From assembly GCF_001677885.1 (NCBI RefSeq), contig NZ_LOCQ01000050.1:1-64000 (forward strand): 64,000 nucleotides of DNA, in the 5' to 3' direction. The notes beneath the pieces were generated by a model, which ran no database searches, had not been told where the DNA came from, and saw only the letters and a program-made list of their open reading frames with translations. Origin of the DNA: Janthinobacterium psychrotolerans. Lineage in GTDB: Bacteria; Pseudomonadota; Gammaproteobacteria; Burkholderiales; Burkholderiaceae_D. How positions within the stretch are numbered: the stretch's first letter is position 1; every line of letters starts with the position of its first letter. This document shows positions 40,646-50,833 of this stretch, one piece after another. Made by a program: the position numbers and the translations under genes.

Positions 40646-41587
40646 CTACTTCAGTTGGACACGTGGATCGACCGCCTGGTACATCAGGTCGGTCAGCAGG
40701 TTGAAGAGCATGGTGGCGGCGGCGACATAGACGGTGATCGCCTTGATCACCGGAAAATCGCTGCGTTCGACGGCCAAAATGACTTCACGCCCGATGCCGG
40801 GAATGCCGAAAAAGCGTTCCAGCAAAAAGGCCCCGATCAGCAGCGCCGGCAGGTTGGACATCACGTAGGTAATGATGGGAATGGCGGCATTGCGCAGCAC
40901 GTGAACCCACATGATGCGCCCTTCCTTGAGCCCTTTGGCGCGCGCCGTGCGCACATAGTCCTGGTTCGCCTCATCGAGCACGAAGGTGCGGAACAGGCGC
41001 AGGGTCGGCGCGATCGATACGGCCAGGCCGATCAGAATCGGCAAGGTCGAATAGCGCAGCAGGTTTTCCCAGAAGCTGTCGCCCCAGCCCTGCACCGGGA
41101 ACAGGCCCAGTTTGTAGGCGAAGCCATACTGGAACACGATGATGTAGACCAGGATGGAAATCGACATGCCAACCGTGCAGGCGATCATCACGGCGCGGTC
41201 CGTCAGCGAGCCGCGCACGAAGGCGATGGCCAGCGCCAGCGCCACGCCGAAAAACGTTTCCAGCACGGTCAGGGGAATCAGCACCATCAGCGACGGCCCC
41301 AGGCGCGAAGTGATGATATGCGAGACGCTCTCGCCGGTGGCCCAGCTCTGGCCGAAGTCGAACGTGACGATCTGCTTGATGAAGATCCACAGCTGCACGT
41401 AATACGGCTGGTCGACGCCAAGCTGGCGGCGGATATTGGCGATGCTTTCGGCACTGGACATCTTGCCGGCGAGGATGTACGCCGGATCGCCGCCGACCCA
41501 GTTGAACAATATAAATACCAGCAGCACCACGCCCAGCATGGTTGGCAGCATCTGCCACAGGCGGCGCAGGATATAAGCAAACATCAT
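40646..41587 (-). CDS. Peptide-type ABC permease (OppB/YejB-like)
   Basis: A 313-residue inner membrane protein with the N-terminal helix and signature of OppB-type permeases (MFAYILRRLWQMLPTMLGVV), six predicted membrane helices and the loop DYVRTARAKGLKEGRIMWVHVLRNA, here cut to YVRTARAKGLKEGRIM. Two ATG codons in a row (41587 and 41584) follow an AAGGA site. It pairs with the OppC-like permease nine bases downstream. Confidence 0.93.
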   Translation of the reverse strand: MMFAYILRRLWQMLPTMLGVVLLVFILFNWVGGDPAYILAGKMSSAESIANIRRQLGVDQPYYVQLWIFIKQIVTFDFGQSWATGESVSHIITSRLGPSLMVLIPLTVLETFFGVALALAIAFVRGSLTDRAVMIACTVGMSISILVYIIVFQYGFAYKLGLFPVQGWGDSFWENLLRYSTLPILIGLAVSIAPTLRLFRTFVLDEANQDYVRTARAKGLKEGRIMWVHVLRNAAIPIITYVMSNLPALLIGAFLLERFFGIPGIGREVILAVERSDFPVIKAITVYVAAATMLFNLLTDLMYQAVDPRVQLK

Positions 41588-41612
41588 GATTCCTTGTTGT
41601 TATAAGCCGCGT

Positions 41613-43439
41613 TTATTTGGTCGCTGGCGCCGGCGCGACTGGCGCGCCGTTGCTGTCGATATTCATGAAAGCCCATTCCTGGAACAGGATCGGATGCTTC
41701 TTGTAGCCCAGCACCGATTTTTGCGCCAGCATATTGCGGTAGCGCGCGTAGCCGATCAGGGCGCCGGCATTGACCTCCAGGCGGCGCGCCATTTTATGGT
41801 ACAGCTCGTCGCGCTCGGGGCTGGCCGGCATGGCCTGGCTGGCGGCATACCACTTGTCGTATTCCGGGTCCTGGTAGCAGCCGTTGTTGTTCTGGTGCGT
41901 GTTCGGGCCGTAGAACAGCTGCATGAAATTGTCGCCGTCCGGGTAGTCGGCCAGCCAGGGCGCGGTGCGCGTCTGCATCTTGCACTGCTTTTCCGTCTTC
42001 AAGATATCGGAAAAGATCATGCGGTCGTTTTCCATGCGGATGCCCAGCGAGTTATACGTCTTGCGCCACATTTCGGCCTGCAGCACGCCATTGGCTTCGT
42101 TGCGCGAGGCGTAGCGGATCAGCAGCGGCTTGCCGTCCGGCAGGGTGCGCCAGCCGTCGGCGCCCTTTTTGTAGCCGAACTTGTCGAGCAGTTTGTTGGC
42201 CAGCACCGGATCGTATTGCAGCAGGCTCTTGTAATGGGGATCGTAGCCGACCACGCCCGGCGGTATCGGATAGTCGAGGCGCTTGGCCTGGCCGTTCCAG
42301 ATAATGCGGATTTCTTCATCGATATTGTGCGCCATGGCAATCGCGCGGCGCAGGGCGATCTTTTCCTTGCTGAAGCCACCGAGCACCGGGTCTTCCATAT
42401 TCCAGTAGTAATAGCTGATCTCCGGGTCCAGCAGGCGCGACAACTGCACGCCCTTCTCGGCCAGCTCGGGGCGCAGCTTGCCATTGAGCAGCGCTTTCGG
42501 CGCCAGTGGGCCGTCGAGCCAGAATACGTCGGTGCCGCCGCTCTGGAACGACAGCCAGCGCGACTGGTCTTCGATCATCACGGTGATTTCGATGCGGTCA
42601 ATCGCGGGGATAGCCTTGCCCTGCATCTGGCGCACGATGCGCTGGTCGTCGGGATCGTCGCCAGCCAGGAAGTTCCAGGTCTCGGGCAGGTGCTGCGGGT
42701 TTTTATTGAGGACGATGCGGTTGCCGCGCGTCCATTCACCGAGGGTGTAGTAGCCGGTGCCGACCGGGTTCGAACCGACTTCGCCCTTCACGTCGCCGTA
42801 TTTTTCCACCACTTCGCGCGCTACGGCGGCGGTCGGCACATAGGCCAGGATCATGGGAAAGTTGAAATCGGTCTTGGTCAGGGTGATGCGCAAGGTGTAG
42901 GGATCGAGGATTTCCAGCCCCGCCACCTTCTTGCTGTAGTCGAACTTGTTGGTCCTGGCCGCCTCTTTGGCCAGGTCGTCGAGGCCGACGACCTTGCCTT
43001 CGAACAGCCAGCTGTGCGGCGAGGCCAGGCGCGGGTCGAACAGGCGCTTCCACGAATAGACATAGTCGGCCATGGTCAGTTCGCGCCGCTTGCCGCCGAA
43101 CGCGGCGTCGGGCGTGTACAGGATGCCTTTTTTCAGGCGGATGGTATAGGTCTTGCCGTCGCTCGATACTTCCGGCATGGCGGCAGCCGCTTGCGGCACC
43201 ACCTTGACGGGGCGCGCCAGATAGTCGTAGGTGTACAGGGTGTCGAACACGGCTTGCGTGATGTGGTTCGAATACAGGTCGCGCGCGGTGGCCGGATCAA
43301 ACCCGGTCTCGGCGGCCGGCAGGATGTAGCGCAGCGTCTTGGCCGGCTTGGCGGCCGCTGGCGCGTCGGCGGCGGCCAGCAGCGGCAGCGAACTCAGGCA
43401 GGCGAGCAGCGCCAGGCGCCGCATCCATGGTGACTTCAT
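41613..43439 (-). CDS. Periplasmic solute-binding protein of the ABC operon (OppA/DppA type)
   Basis: A 608-residue protein of the family-5 extracellular binding proteins. A signal peptide ends near residue 25 (LPLLAAADA), then the fold begins with LRYILPAAETGFDPATA and the typical SDGKTYTIRLKKGILY. It is longer than dipeptide-binding proteins (about 530), near the size of YejA. The likely ligands are peptides or peptide-like compounds (microcin C-like in the Yej case), but this cannot be read from the sequence. The ATG at 43439 has AAGGG ahead. First gene of the operon with the permeases and ATPase. Confidence 0.92.
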   Translation of the reverse strand: MKSPWMRRLALLACLSSLPLLAAADAPAAAKPAKTLRYILPAAETGFDPATARDLYSNHITQAVFDTLYTYDYLARPVKVVPQAAAAMPEVSSDGKTYTIRLKKGILYTPDAAFGGKRRELTMADYVYSWKRLFDPRLASPHSWLFEGKVVGLDDLAKEAARTNKFDYSKKVAGLEILDPYTLRITLTKTDFNFPMILAYVPTAAVAREVVEKYGDVKGEVGSNPVGTGYYTLGEWTRGNRIVLNKNPQHLPETWNFLAGDDPDDQRIVRQMQGKAIPAIDRIEITVMIEDQSRWLSFQSGGTDVFWLDGPLAPKALLNGKLRPELAEKGVQLSRLLDPEISYYYWNMEDPVLGGFSKEKIALRRAIAMAHNIDEEIRIIWNGQAKRLDYPIPPGVVGYDPHYKSLLQYDPVLANKLLDKFGYKKGADGWRTLPDGKPLLIRYASRNEANGVLQAEMWRKTYNSLGIRMENDRMIFSDILKTEKQCKMQTRTAPWLADYPDGDNFMQLFYGPNTHQNNNGCYQDPEYDKWYAASQAMPASPERDELYHKMARRLEVNAGALIGYARYRNMLAQKSVLGYKKHPILFQEWAFMNIDSNGAPVAPAPATK

Positions 43440-43764
43440 GTAATACCCTTCATCTCGATTATCTGTCGCACCGCATTGGTGCGCTTGTACTGGCTTCGCC
43501 CTGGGATACAGGAGTCCACCGCCAAAACCAGTCCATCCTCGCAAGATCTGTGCCTTGTTTGCGGCTGTCGCAGCCGCCAGATAACTGGCGGAAAAACGCG
43601 TAACGATAACGCATATTTTGCCGCCTGGGCAGAAAGCTGTATTTGCAACACACCGTACCGACTTGGCCCCCGACTGTCCGGGCCTTTGCGCCAACTCAAA
43701 TCGTTAACCAATTGCAACTGCTAAAACTGCTGGCTGGTCCCTCAACTTTTCCAGGAGAGCAAGC
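43440..43764. other. Divergent promoter region of the ABC operon and a receptor gene
   Basis: No gene recognised. CCGCCAG/CTGGCGG with a 4-base loop near 43578-43595 is a short hairpin that might be an operator shared by the two divergent transcripts. Confidence 0.35.
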
Positions 43765-46434
43765 ATGCCGATCACCCCACACGCCGTTCCACCGCTGCGC
43801 CTGCTGTGCGCCTCCTTGCTGGCCGCCTGGCTGCCGGCAGCGCTGGCGCAAACGGCCGACGACCCATCCGCGCCGACGATGCAGCGGGTGGAAGTGACGG
43901 GTTCCTCGATCAAGCGGCTGGTGTCGGAAACGGCCACACCGCTGTCGATCTTCAAGGCCGACGATTTCGCCCGGCAAGGCCTGTCGACCGCGCAGGAGGT
44001 GCTGAGCAAGATACCGTCGAACGCGTCGAGCATGGGCAGCGGCAACGCCGTCGGCGGCAATACCAGCGGCTTGCCCACCGGCGGCCAGGCCAGCGCCGAC
44101 CTGCGCGGCCTGGGCGGCGACAAGACGCTGGTACTGCTCAATGGCCGGCGCATCGCCAACCATCCGTATGACGGCGCCAGCGTCGACCTGAACATCATTC
44201 CCCTGGCCGCGCTCGACCGGGTCGAGGTGTTGCGCGACGGCGCCTCGGCCATCTATGGCACCGACGCCATCGGCGGCGTGATCAACTTCATCACCAAGCG
44301 CTCCGTCAACACCACCAATATCACGGCCGAAGTGGTGGCACCGCAGCACCGCGGCGCCGACGAGCAGCGGCTCAACCTGTCGTCGGGCGTGGGCCAGCTC
44401 AATAGCGACGGCTACAATCTGTTTGGCGTCATCGACTATCACCAGCAGGACGTATTGACCTCGCAGGAGCGGGCCTTTTCCAGCACCGGCATCGTGCCCG
44501 GCCGCGGCCTGTCGGTCACCAGCGGCACCACCTTTCCCGGCAATTATTTTGATGCGGCCGCCAACGGCGGCGCCGGCCTGGCCGGCAACCCGTACGCGGC
44601 CGGCGGCTGTTTGCCGCCGCTGTCGGTGGCCGCCGCCAACGGCACCTGCCGCCAGGATTACACGCGCCAGATCGACGACCTGCCGGCGCAGCGGCAACTG
44701 GCGCTGTTCGGCAAGGGCAGCGTCAAGCTGGGAGGCGGCCACCTGGCGACGTTTGAATATCTGCATTCGGAAAACAAGGTCAAGGCGCGCACGGCGCCGC
44801 CACCGCAAATCGGCCTGGTGCTGCCGGCCAGCAGTCCCTGGTATCCGGGCAATGCGGGCGGCGTGCCGGCCCAGGCCGGTCTGTCGGGCCAGCCCTTGAG
44901 CGTGAACTGGCGCCCGGTGGAAGCGGGCCAGCGCCAGATCGACTCGCGCGGCAAGGCCGACCGGCTGGTGCTGGCGCTCGAAGGCGTGCTGGCGGGCTGG
45001 GATTACCAGGGTGCCGTGAGCCGCGCCGTCAGCCGCTCGTCGGAAGACTTTACGGGCGGCTATGTGCAGGACGCGTCGTTCGCCGCCGGCGTGCTGAACG
45101 GCATATTGAATCCGTTTGGCGAGCAGAATGCGGCCGGCAAGGCCTATCTGGCCAGCACCGCCTTGCGCGGCGAAGTGCAGAACGCCAGGGTCACCACCAC
45201 CGGCCTGGACGTCAAAGCCAGCCGCGAGCTGATGCAGCTGGCCGGCGGCCCGCTGGCGCTGGCGCTGGGTGCGGAATTGCGGCGCGAAAAGGCGCAGTTC
45301 AATGTCGACCGCGAAATCGCCGGCCAGGCCAGCAGTTCCGGGCTGTCCGGTTCGCTTTCAAAAGATGGCGCGCGCGATATCGAAGCCGTGTTCGGCGAAC
45401 TGAACCTGCCTTTGATCAAAAACCTGGAAGTGCAGCTGGCCGCCCGCTTCGACCACTACAGTGACGTCGGCAGCACCACCAATCCGAAACTGGGCCTGCG
45501 CTACCAGGCCAGCGACCGGCTGGTGCTGCGCGGCTCGGCCAGCACCGGGTTTCGCGCCCCCACCCTGTTCGAAAAGAATGCGCCGCCGTCGCGCAACGAC
45601 ACCAACGACACCTATGACGACCCGATCCTGTGTCCGGGCGGCGTGCCGCAGCCGGGCGCCAACCCCCTGCGCGACTGCGACTTGCAGCAGTACAAGCTGC
45701 AAGGAGGCAATGAAAACCTGCGGCCGGAGAAATCGAGGACGGTGGCCTTCGGCGTCGTGTTCGAGCCCGTGCGCGAGCTCACCGTCGCACTCGACTACTG
45801 GAATATCCATTTGAAAGACAAGATCGCGTCCTTGCCCGAGCAGGCCATCTTCGGCAACTATGAAAAATACAAGGCGCTGTTCCTGCGCAATCCGGACGGC
45901 TCGCCGAACGCCATCCTCGACCTGAACGACAACCTCGGCAAGGTCAAGACGGATGGCGTCGATGTCAGTGTCAACGCCCGCCTGTGGCGCGGCGCGTACG
46001 GCGAAGTGAGCCTGGCGGTCGACGGCACCTGGATCCATAAATATGATTACCAGAACGAGCGCGATGGCGAATTCATCCACAACGTGGGCCGCTATGCGGA
46101 CAACAACCCGGTATTTCGCTGGAAACACACGGCCACCGTCAACTGGCGTTACGGCGCCTGGGGCGCGACCGTGACGCAGGCGTACAAGTCCGGCTATACC
46201 GACCAGAACAGCGTCGATGAAGCATATCGCCACGACGTGTCGTCGTACAGCCTGATCAATGTGTCGGGCAGTTATGCGCGCCAGGGCTGGCTGCTGACGG
46301 CCGGCGTGAAAAACCTGTTCGACCGCGAACCGCCCTTCTCGAACCAGGGCACGCTGTTCCAGAAGGGCTATGACCCGCGCTACACGGACCCGGTCGGCCG
46401 CGCCTGGTACTTGCGCGGCAGCTATACGTTTTAA
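43765..46434 (+). CDS. TonB-dependent receptor A
   Basis: An 889-residue outer membrane receptor. Signal peptide to about 28 (PAALAQ), the opening VEVTGSSIKRLVSE, plug domain (about 50-170, VLLNGRRIANHPYDG .. RDGASAIYGTDAIGG) and a large barrel ending in the aromatic YLRGSYTF. The substrate is unknown; receptors of this subfamily in proteobacteria are often tied to sugar or peptide polymers rather than iron. An AGGAGAG site precedes the ATG. It is divergent from the ABC importer operon, so a shared nutrient is conceivable. No Fur box was seen. Confidence 0.9.
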   Translation: MPITPHAVPPLRLLCASLLAAWLPAALAQTADDPSAPTMQRVEVTGSSIKRLVSETATPLSIFKADDFARQGLSTAQEVLSKIPSNASSMGSGNAVGGNTSGLPTGGQASADLRGLGGDKTLVLLNGRRIANHPYDGASVDLNIIPLAALDRVEVLRDGASAIYGTDAIGGVINFITKRSVNTTNITAEVVAPQHRGADEQRLNLSSGVGQLNSDGYNLFGVIDYHQQDVLTSQERAFSSTGIVPGRGLSVTSGTTFPGNYFDAAANGGAGLAGNPYAAGGCLPPLSVAAANGTCRQDYTRQIDDLPAQRQLALFGKGSVKLGGGHLATFEYLHSENKVKARTAPPPQIGLVLPASSPWYPGNAGGVPAQAGLSGQPLSVNWRPVEAGQRQIDSRGKADRLVLALEGVLAGWDYQGAVSRAVSRSSEDFTGGYVQDASFAAGVLNGILNPFGEQNAAGKAYLASTALRGEVQNARVTTTGLDVKASRELMQLAGGPLALALGAELRREKAQFNVDREIAGQASSSGLSGSLSKDGARDIEAVFGELNLPLIKNLEVQLAARFDHYSDVGSTTNPKLGLRYQASDRLVLRGSASTGFRAPTLFEKNAPPSRNDTNDTYDDPILCPGGVPQPGANPLRDCDLQQYKLQGGNENLRPEKSRTVAFGVVFEPVRELTVALDYWNIHLKDKIASLPEQAIFGNYEKYKALFLRNPDGSPNAILDLNDNLGKVKTDGVDVSVNARLWRGAYGEVSLAVDGTWIHKYDYQNERDGEFIHNVGRYADNNPVFRWKHTATVNWRYGAWGATVTQAYKSGYTDQNSVDEAYRHDVSSYSLINVSGSYARQGWLLTAGVKNLFDREPPFSNQGTLFQKGYDPRYTDPVGRAWYLRGSYTF

Positions 46435-46476
46435 GGGAAGCGGGACGGGATAAACACGGAGAGACTGAACAACAGG

Positions 46477-46514
46477 ACGGCGCCGGCAGCGATGCTGGCC
46501 GCCGTTTTATTTTA
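46477..46514 (+). terminator. Terminator after receptor A
   Basis: ACGGCG (46477-46482) and CGCCGT (46500-46505) with further pairing inside, followed by TTTTATTTT. Confidence 0.75.
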
Positions 46515-46616
46515 CGCCGCTGAGCACGCCTGACAAGCGAACTCGATACTTTATTGCTGAAGCAATGCAAAACTAACAAAAAAATGTTGCGTTTCGTCCA
46601 AAAAGTCGACGCGAAT

Positions 46617-46645
46617 TTGACAATTGATTGTATGAATGTTTTGAT
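46617..46645 (+). promoter_or_regulatory. Possible promoter of receptor B
   Basis: A perfect TTGACA (46617-46622), 17 bases, then TTTGAT (46640-46645) in a markedly AT-rich leader, about 125 bp ahead of the start codon. Confidence 0.45.
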
Positions 46646-46771
46646 GACGAGCCTGAGAAATCTCCGAATTTTCATTGGCCTAATTGAATTCAAGCAAATT
46701 AATTATCAATGGGCAACAAGTTATCTCAAAATAATTGCCGCATTTATTACAAAAACAAGGAATTTACGATA

Positions 46772-49576
46772 ATGGTTGAAAATGTAATGTCGCGCACCGT
46801 GCGCCTCATGTTTGCTGGCAGCATTGCCCTCGGCATGCACGCCGCCTATGCGCAAGAAACAACAGAAGCGCCGATGCAGCGCGTGGAAGTGACCGGTTCG
46901 AGCATCAAGCGTATCGCTTCCGAAGCGTCGCTGCCGGTACAGTCGTTCAATCAGAAAGACATCAAGAAATCCGGCGTCACCACCGTAACCGATTTCATCC
47001 AGCAAATTCCAGCCATGCAAGGCTTTTCCGTGGCGGCCGATTCGGTCGGCGGCGGCGGCGGCGGCGTGACCACGGCCTCGCTGCACGATATCGGTGCTGC
47101 CTACACCCTGGTGCTGCTCAATGGCCGCCGTCTGGCGCCGTCGAACTCGGGCACCACCATCGATCTGAATTCGATTCCACTGGCCGCCATCGAACGCGTT
47201 GAAGTGCTGACCGACGGCGCCTCGGCCCTGTACGGCGCCGACGCGATTGCCGGCGTGATCAACTTCATCCTGAAAAAAGGCGCGGCGCCACTGGAACTGA
47301 ACGCCAAGTATTCGCGTCCTGAAGAAAAAGGCGGCGCCAGCAACTCGTTCTCGATCAGCAAGGGCTTCGGCGATATCGACGACGATGGCTACAGCATCTT
47401 TGTGTCGGCCAGCCATGACGAACAAAAAGCGCTGAAAGCATCGCAGCGCAGCTTCGCACGCAGCGGCATCATCAATTTCAACGATCCAAAAACCGGCCAG
47501 GCGCTGCAGTTCATCAACGGCTCGTCGCGTTCGGCCCCGGCCAACGCCTCGCTGACCTACAAGCCTGGCTACGACGCCTCTGGCGCACCAAGCAAGCTCA
47601 ATCCATACGCTTTGGCCAATGGTGGCAAATGCGCCGCCAGCAATATGGACTTCTATGGCGATGGCAACTGCTACTTCGATTCGCCATCGACGATCGAAAT
47701 CAATCCTGAATCGAAACGCGACTCGCTGTTCAGCTCGGGTTCCATGAAACTGGGCAAGACCGGCTGGCAGGGTTTCTATGACCTGGCCTACACGGAAGCA
47801 AAAATCGTTTCAAGCATCGCACCCTACCCGGCCGACTTTTCGATCGCCAAAGGCTCGGCGCTGTACAACAAGTACATTTCGCCCAACCTGACGGCCGACC
47901 AGAACGCGAACGTCGATTCGGTTGCCGCTACCTACCGCCTGTCCGAAATGGGCAACCGCACCTACGATTACGGCACCAAGGCGACCCACCTTGTCGGCGG
48001 CGTGGAAGGCAGCGCATTCGGCTGGGACATCAATTCCGCCGTGACCTACTCGAAAAACAAGCAGACGCAGAAATACGTCAGCGGTTTCCCTTTGGCCAAC
48101 CAGTTCAACGCGCAGGTCGACGCCGGCAATATCGATCCGTTCGCCTATCCGGTTGGCAGCATGCCTGACGCCATGCGCCAGGCACTGCTGGGTACCGGTT
48201 TCAGCGGCACCTACAACACGCAGACGGTGGAAATGAAGGGCATCGATGGCCGCGCATCGCGCGACGTGTTCAAGCTGCCAGGCGGCACGGCCATGCTGGG
48301 CGTGGGTGCCGACTACCGCAACACCTCGTACAAGGTGCGCCAGGCTGATGTGGCAAAAGAAGCGCAGATCCTGTTTGACAACCCGCAAGTCGACAGCGAT
48401 TACTCGCGCGACAACGCCGGCGCCTATGCCGAGTTGATGATGCCTGTCACCAAGAAACTGGAACTGACCGGTTCGGTCCGCTACGACCAGATCAGCGCCA
48501 TCGACAACAAACTGACCGGTGTCAAGGTCGGCAAGACGGAAGACGCTGCCACCTGGAAAATCAGCGGCAAATATTCGGCTACCCGCAACCTGATGTTCCG
48601 CGCCGCCGCCGGTACGGGCTTCCGCGCCGCCAGCATGCAGGAAATCGCCGGTCCGCTGGAAGACTGGGGCGTCACCGGTGGTAACTACCAGTGCCCGCTG
48701 ACAGCGGCCAACGGCATGGCCGGCCATCCGCTGGCCGCCTACTGCAACAACGTGGGACGCCAGCAATTTGAAGCCTTCCAGGGCGGCAATCCTGACCTGA
48801 AGCCGGAAAAATCGAAGCAGTGGAGCATCGGCACCGTATTCGAACCGTTCGACAGCCTGTCGATGTCGTTCGACCTGTGGAACGTGGAAATCCGCGACCA
48901 GGTGACCTCGGTATCCGAAGGCCTGATCTTTGCCGATCCGGCCAAGTACGCTTCGCTGTTCACCACCAAGCACATCAGCTCGACGGGCCGCGACGTGCTG
49001 GCCATCAAACTGCTGCCAATTAACATCGGCAAGGTGGAAAACCGTGGTATCGACTACGACTTCACCCACAAGATGAAGTTGCTGGACGGCCGCCTGACCA
49101 GCCGCCTGTCGGGGACCTACCTGCTGCGTTCGCGCTACACCACGCCAGGCACCGATGACCAGTGGGAAACCAGCCTGAACCGTTACGGCTCGAACGACAA
49201 GGTCAGCTTCCGCAACATCATCAAAGCGACGACCTCGTATGAAACCGCGAAGTTCACGCATACCCTGAGCGCGAGCTACCGCAACGGCTACACCGACGTC
49301 AATCAAAGCGCGGATGATTGCGCCGTGATCGTCGCCGGCCAGCCAGGCGCCTGCTATGGCGTGCAACTGGAAGTACCGAGCTACACGACGTTCGACCTGC
49401 AAAGCGCTTACCGTCCGGTCAGCAATGTGGAAATCACGGCCGGCATCCTGAACATGTTCGACCGCAATCCACCGTTCACGCTGCGCAATACGGGTTCGCA
49501 CCAGGTTGGCTACAACCCGGCGTACTCGAGCGCCCTGGGCCGCCAGTTCTACCTGAGCGGTTCCTACAAGTTCTAA
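46772..49576 (+). CDS. TonB-dependent receptor B
   Basis: A 934-residue outer membrane receptor related to receptor A (shared opening MQRVEVTGSSIKRI). A signal peptide ends near the AAYAQ motif; the plug contains VLLNGRRLAPSNSG and TDGASALYGADAIAG; the barrel ends SGSYKF. Codon choice is less extreme in GC than its neighbours and closer to highly expressed genes, and the leader is AT-rich, so expression may be high. The ATG at 46772 follows AAGGAA; an ATG five codons later is possible. The substrate is unknown. Confidence 0.9.
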   Translation: MVENVMSRTVRLMFAGSIALGMHAAYAQETTEAPMQRVEVTGSSIKRIASEASLPVQSFNQKDIKKSGVTTVTDFIQQIPAMQGFSVAADSVGGGGGGVTTASLHDIGAAYTLVLLNGRRLAPSNSGTTIDLNSIPLAAIERVEVLTDGASALYGADAIAGVINFILKKGAAPLELNAKYSRPEEKGGASNSFSISKGFGDIDDDGYSIFVSASHDEQKALKASQRSFARSGIINFNDPKTGQALQFINGSSRSAPANASLTYKPGYDASGAPSKLNPYALANGGKCAASNMDFYGDGNCYFDSPSTIEINPESKRDSLFSSGSMKLGKTGWQGFYDLAYTEAKIVSSIAPYPADFSIAKGSALYNKYISPNLTADQNANVDSVAATYRLSEMGNRTYDYGTKATHLVGGVEGSAFGWDINSAVTYSKNKQTQKYVSGFPLANQFNAQVDAGNIDPFAYPVGSMPDAMRQALLGTGFSGTYNTQTVEMKGIDGRASRDVFKLPGGTAMLGVGADYRNTSYKVRQADVAKEAQILFDNPQVDSDYSRDNAGAYAELMMPVTKKLELTGSVRYDQISAIDNKLTGVKVGKTEDAATWKISGKYSATRNLMFRAAAGTGFRAASMQEIAGPLEDWGVTGGNYQCPLTAANGMAGHPLAAYCNNVGRQQFEAFQGGNPDLKPEKSKQWSIGTVFEPFDSLSMSFDLWNVEIRDQVTSVSEGLIFADPAKYASLFTTKHISSTGRDVLAIKLLPINIGKVENRGIDYDFTHKMKLLDGRLTSRLSGTYLLRSRYTTPGTDDQWETSLNRYGSNDKVSFRNIIKATTSYETAKFTHTLSASYRNGYTDVNQSADDCAVIVAGQPGACYGVQLEVPSYTTFDLQSAYRPVSNVEITAGILNMFDRNPPFTLRNTGSHQVGYNPAYSSALGRQFYLSGSYKF

Positions 49577-49599
49577 GCTTTTATCAACGCTGAAAACTG

Positions 49600-49639
49600 A
49601 AAAGCCCGGAAGGCTCGACTGAGCCTTCCGGGCTTTTTT
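49600..49639. terminator. Two-way terminator between receptor B and aroG
   Basis: A perfect 17-bp stem (AAAAGCCCGGAAGGCTC and its complement) with a GACT loop and T-runs on both strands; it serves both convergent genes. Confidence 0.95.
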
Positions 49640-49652
49640 CATGCTGGCGCGA

Positions 49653-50717
49653 TTACTCCTTGTCGCCCTGCAAGCGGCGCTGCTTCACCGCGGCCGCCAG
49701 ATTTTCCAGCACCGCCACGCTGGCGCTCCAGTCGATGCAGCCGTCGGTGACCGACTGCCCGTAGACCAGTTCCTTGCCCGGCACCAGATCCTGGCGCCCC
49801 GCCACCAGGTGCGACTCGACCATTACGCCAACGATGCGCTCGTCGCCGCCCGCCACTTGCGCGGCGATGTCGGCACAGACGGGCACCTGGTTTTCCGGCT
49901 TTTTCGAGCTGTTCGCATGCGAGGCGTCGATCATCAGGCGCGACGCCAGGCCTTGCGCGGCGATCGCCTTGCAGGCTTCTTCCACGCTGGCCGCGTCGTA
50001 GTTCGGCGTCTTGCCGCCGCGCAGGATGATATGGCAGTCTTCATTGCCGTTGGTCGAGACGATGGCCGAGTGGCCGCCCTTGGTGACCGACAGAAAATGG
50101 TGCGGCTGCGAGGCGGCCTTGATCGCTTCGACGGCGATTTTCACATTGCCGTCGGTGCCGTTCTTGAAGCCGACCGGACAGGACAAGCCCGACGCCAGTT
50201 CGCGGTGCACCTGCGACTCGGTGGTGCGCGCGCCGATCGCGCCCCAGCTGATCAGGTCGGCGATATATTGCGGGCTGATCACGTCCAGAAATTCCGTGCC
50301 GGCCGGCAGGCCCAGTTCATTGATGTCGCGCAGCAGCTCGCGCGCCATGCGCAAGCCGTCGTTAATGCGGAAGCTGTTGTCCATGTACGGGTCATTGATC
50401 AGCCCCTTCCAGCCGACCGTGGTGCGCGGCTTTTCAAAGTACACACGCATGACGATTTCCAGTTCGCCGGCAAAGCGGGCACGCTCCTTGACCAGCAATC
50501 GCGCGTATTCCATCGCCGCCCTGGTGTCGTGGATCGAGCAGGGGCCGATGACCACCATCAGGCGGTCATCCTGGCCATGCAGGATGCGGTGCAGCGCCAC
50601 GCGGGAATCGGCGGCCGTCCGGGAGGCGGCTTCCGAGCAGGCAAATTCGCGGATCAGGTGGGACGGCGGAGTCAATTCCTTCATTTCGCGAATACGCAAA
50701 TCATCGGTGCGGGGCAT
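49653..50717 (-). CDS. aroG: DAHP synthase, class I (first step of the shikimate pathway)
   Basis: A 354-residue enzyme that joins phosphoenolpyruvate and erythrose 4-phosphate to DAHP, the entry to aromatic amino acids. Standard motifs are VVIGPCSIHD, MRVYFEKPRTTVGWKG, LISWGAIGARTTESQ, VGFKNGTDG and the metal ligands in MIDASHAN; the length fits AroF/G/H. The N-terminal extension implies feedback inhibition, but which amino acid binds is not clear from sequence. The ATG at 50717 follows GGAGAAA; a TTG four codons earlier is inside the ribosome site. It is preceded by a Phe/Tyr-rich leader peptide and a terminator, so expression is probably attenuated. The name aroG (versus aroF/aroH) is provisional. 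Confidence 0.93.
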   Translation of the reverse strand: MPRTDDLRIREMKELTPPSHLIREFACSEAASRTAADSRVALHRILHGQDDRLMVVIGPCSIHDTRAAMEYARLLVKERARFAGELEIVMRVYFEKPRTTVGWKGLINDPYMDNSFRINDGLRMARELLRDINELGLPAGTEFLDVISPQYIADLISWGAIGARTTESQVHRELASGLSCPVGFKNGTDGNVKIAVEAIKAASQPHHFLSVTKGGHSAIVSTNGNEDCHIILRGGKTPNYDAASVEEACKAIAAQGLASRLMIDASHANSSKKPENQVPVCADIAAQVAGGDERIVGVMVESHLVAGRQDLVPGKELVYGQSVTDGCIDWSASVAVLENLAAAVKQRRLQGDKE

Positions 50718-50757
50718 TATTTTCTCCAAAATTTGAACAGGGGTAAAACATCCGGGT

Positions 50758-50784
50758 AAAAAAAAACCGCCATCGGTGGCGGTT
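50758..50784 (-). terminator. Attenuator terminator ahead of aroG
   Basis: On the minus strand AACCGCCA, a CCGA loop, TGGCGGTT, then seven or more T residues, 41 bp before the aroG start. The 5' arm ACCGCC could instead pair with GGCGGT inside the last codons of the leader peptide, which would give the competing antiterminator. Confidence 0.85.
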
Positions 50785-50833
50785 TTTCAGAATGTGCTGG
50801 GATCTCGTTTTTTGCTGCTACGTGAACCGACCG

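Noticed and set aside
46554-46771. A 72-codon plus-strand frame in the AT-rich leader of receptor B
   Set aside because: No ribosome site; it covers the probable promoter and ends at the receptor start, so it is leader DNA.
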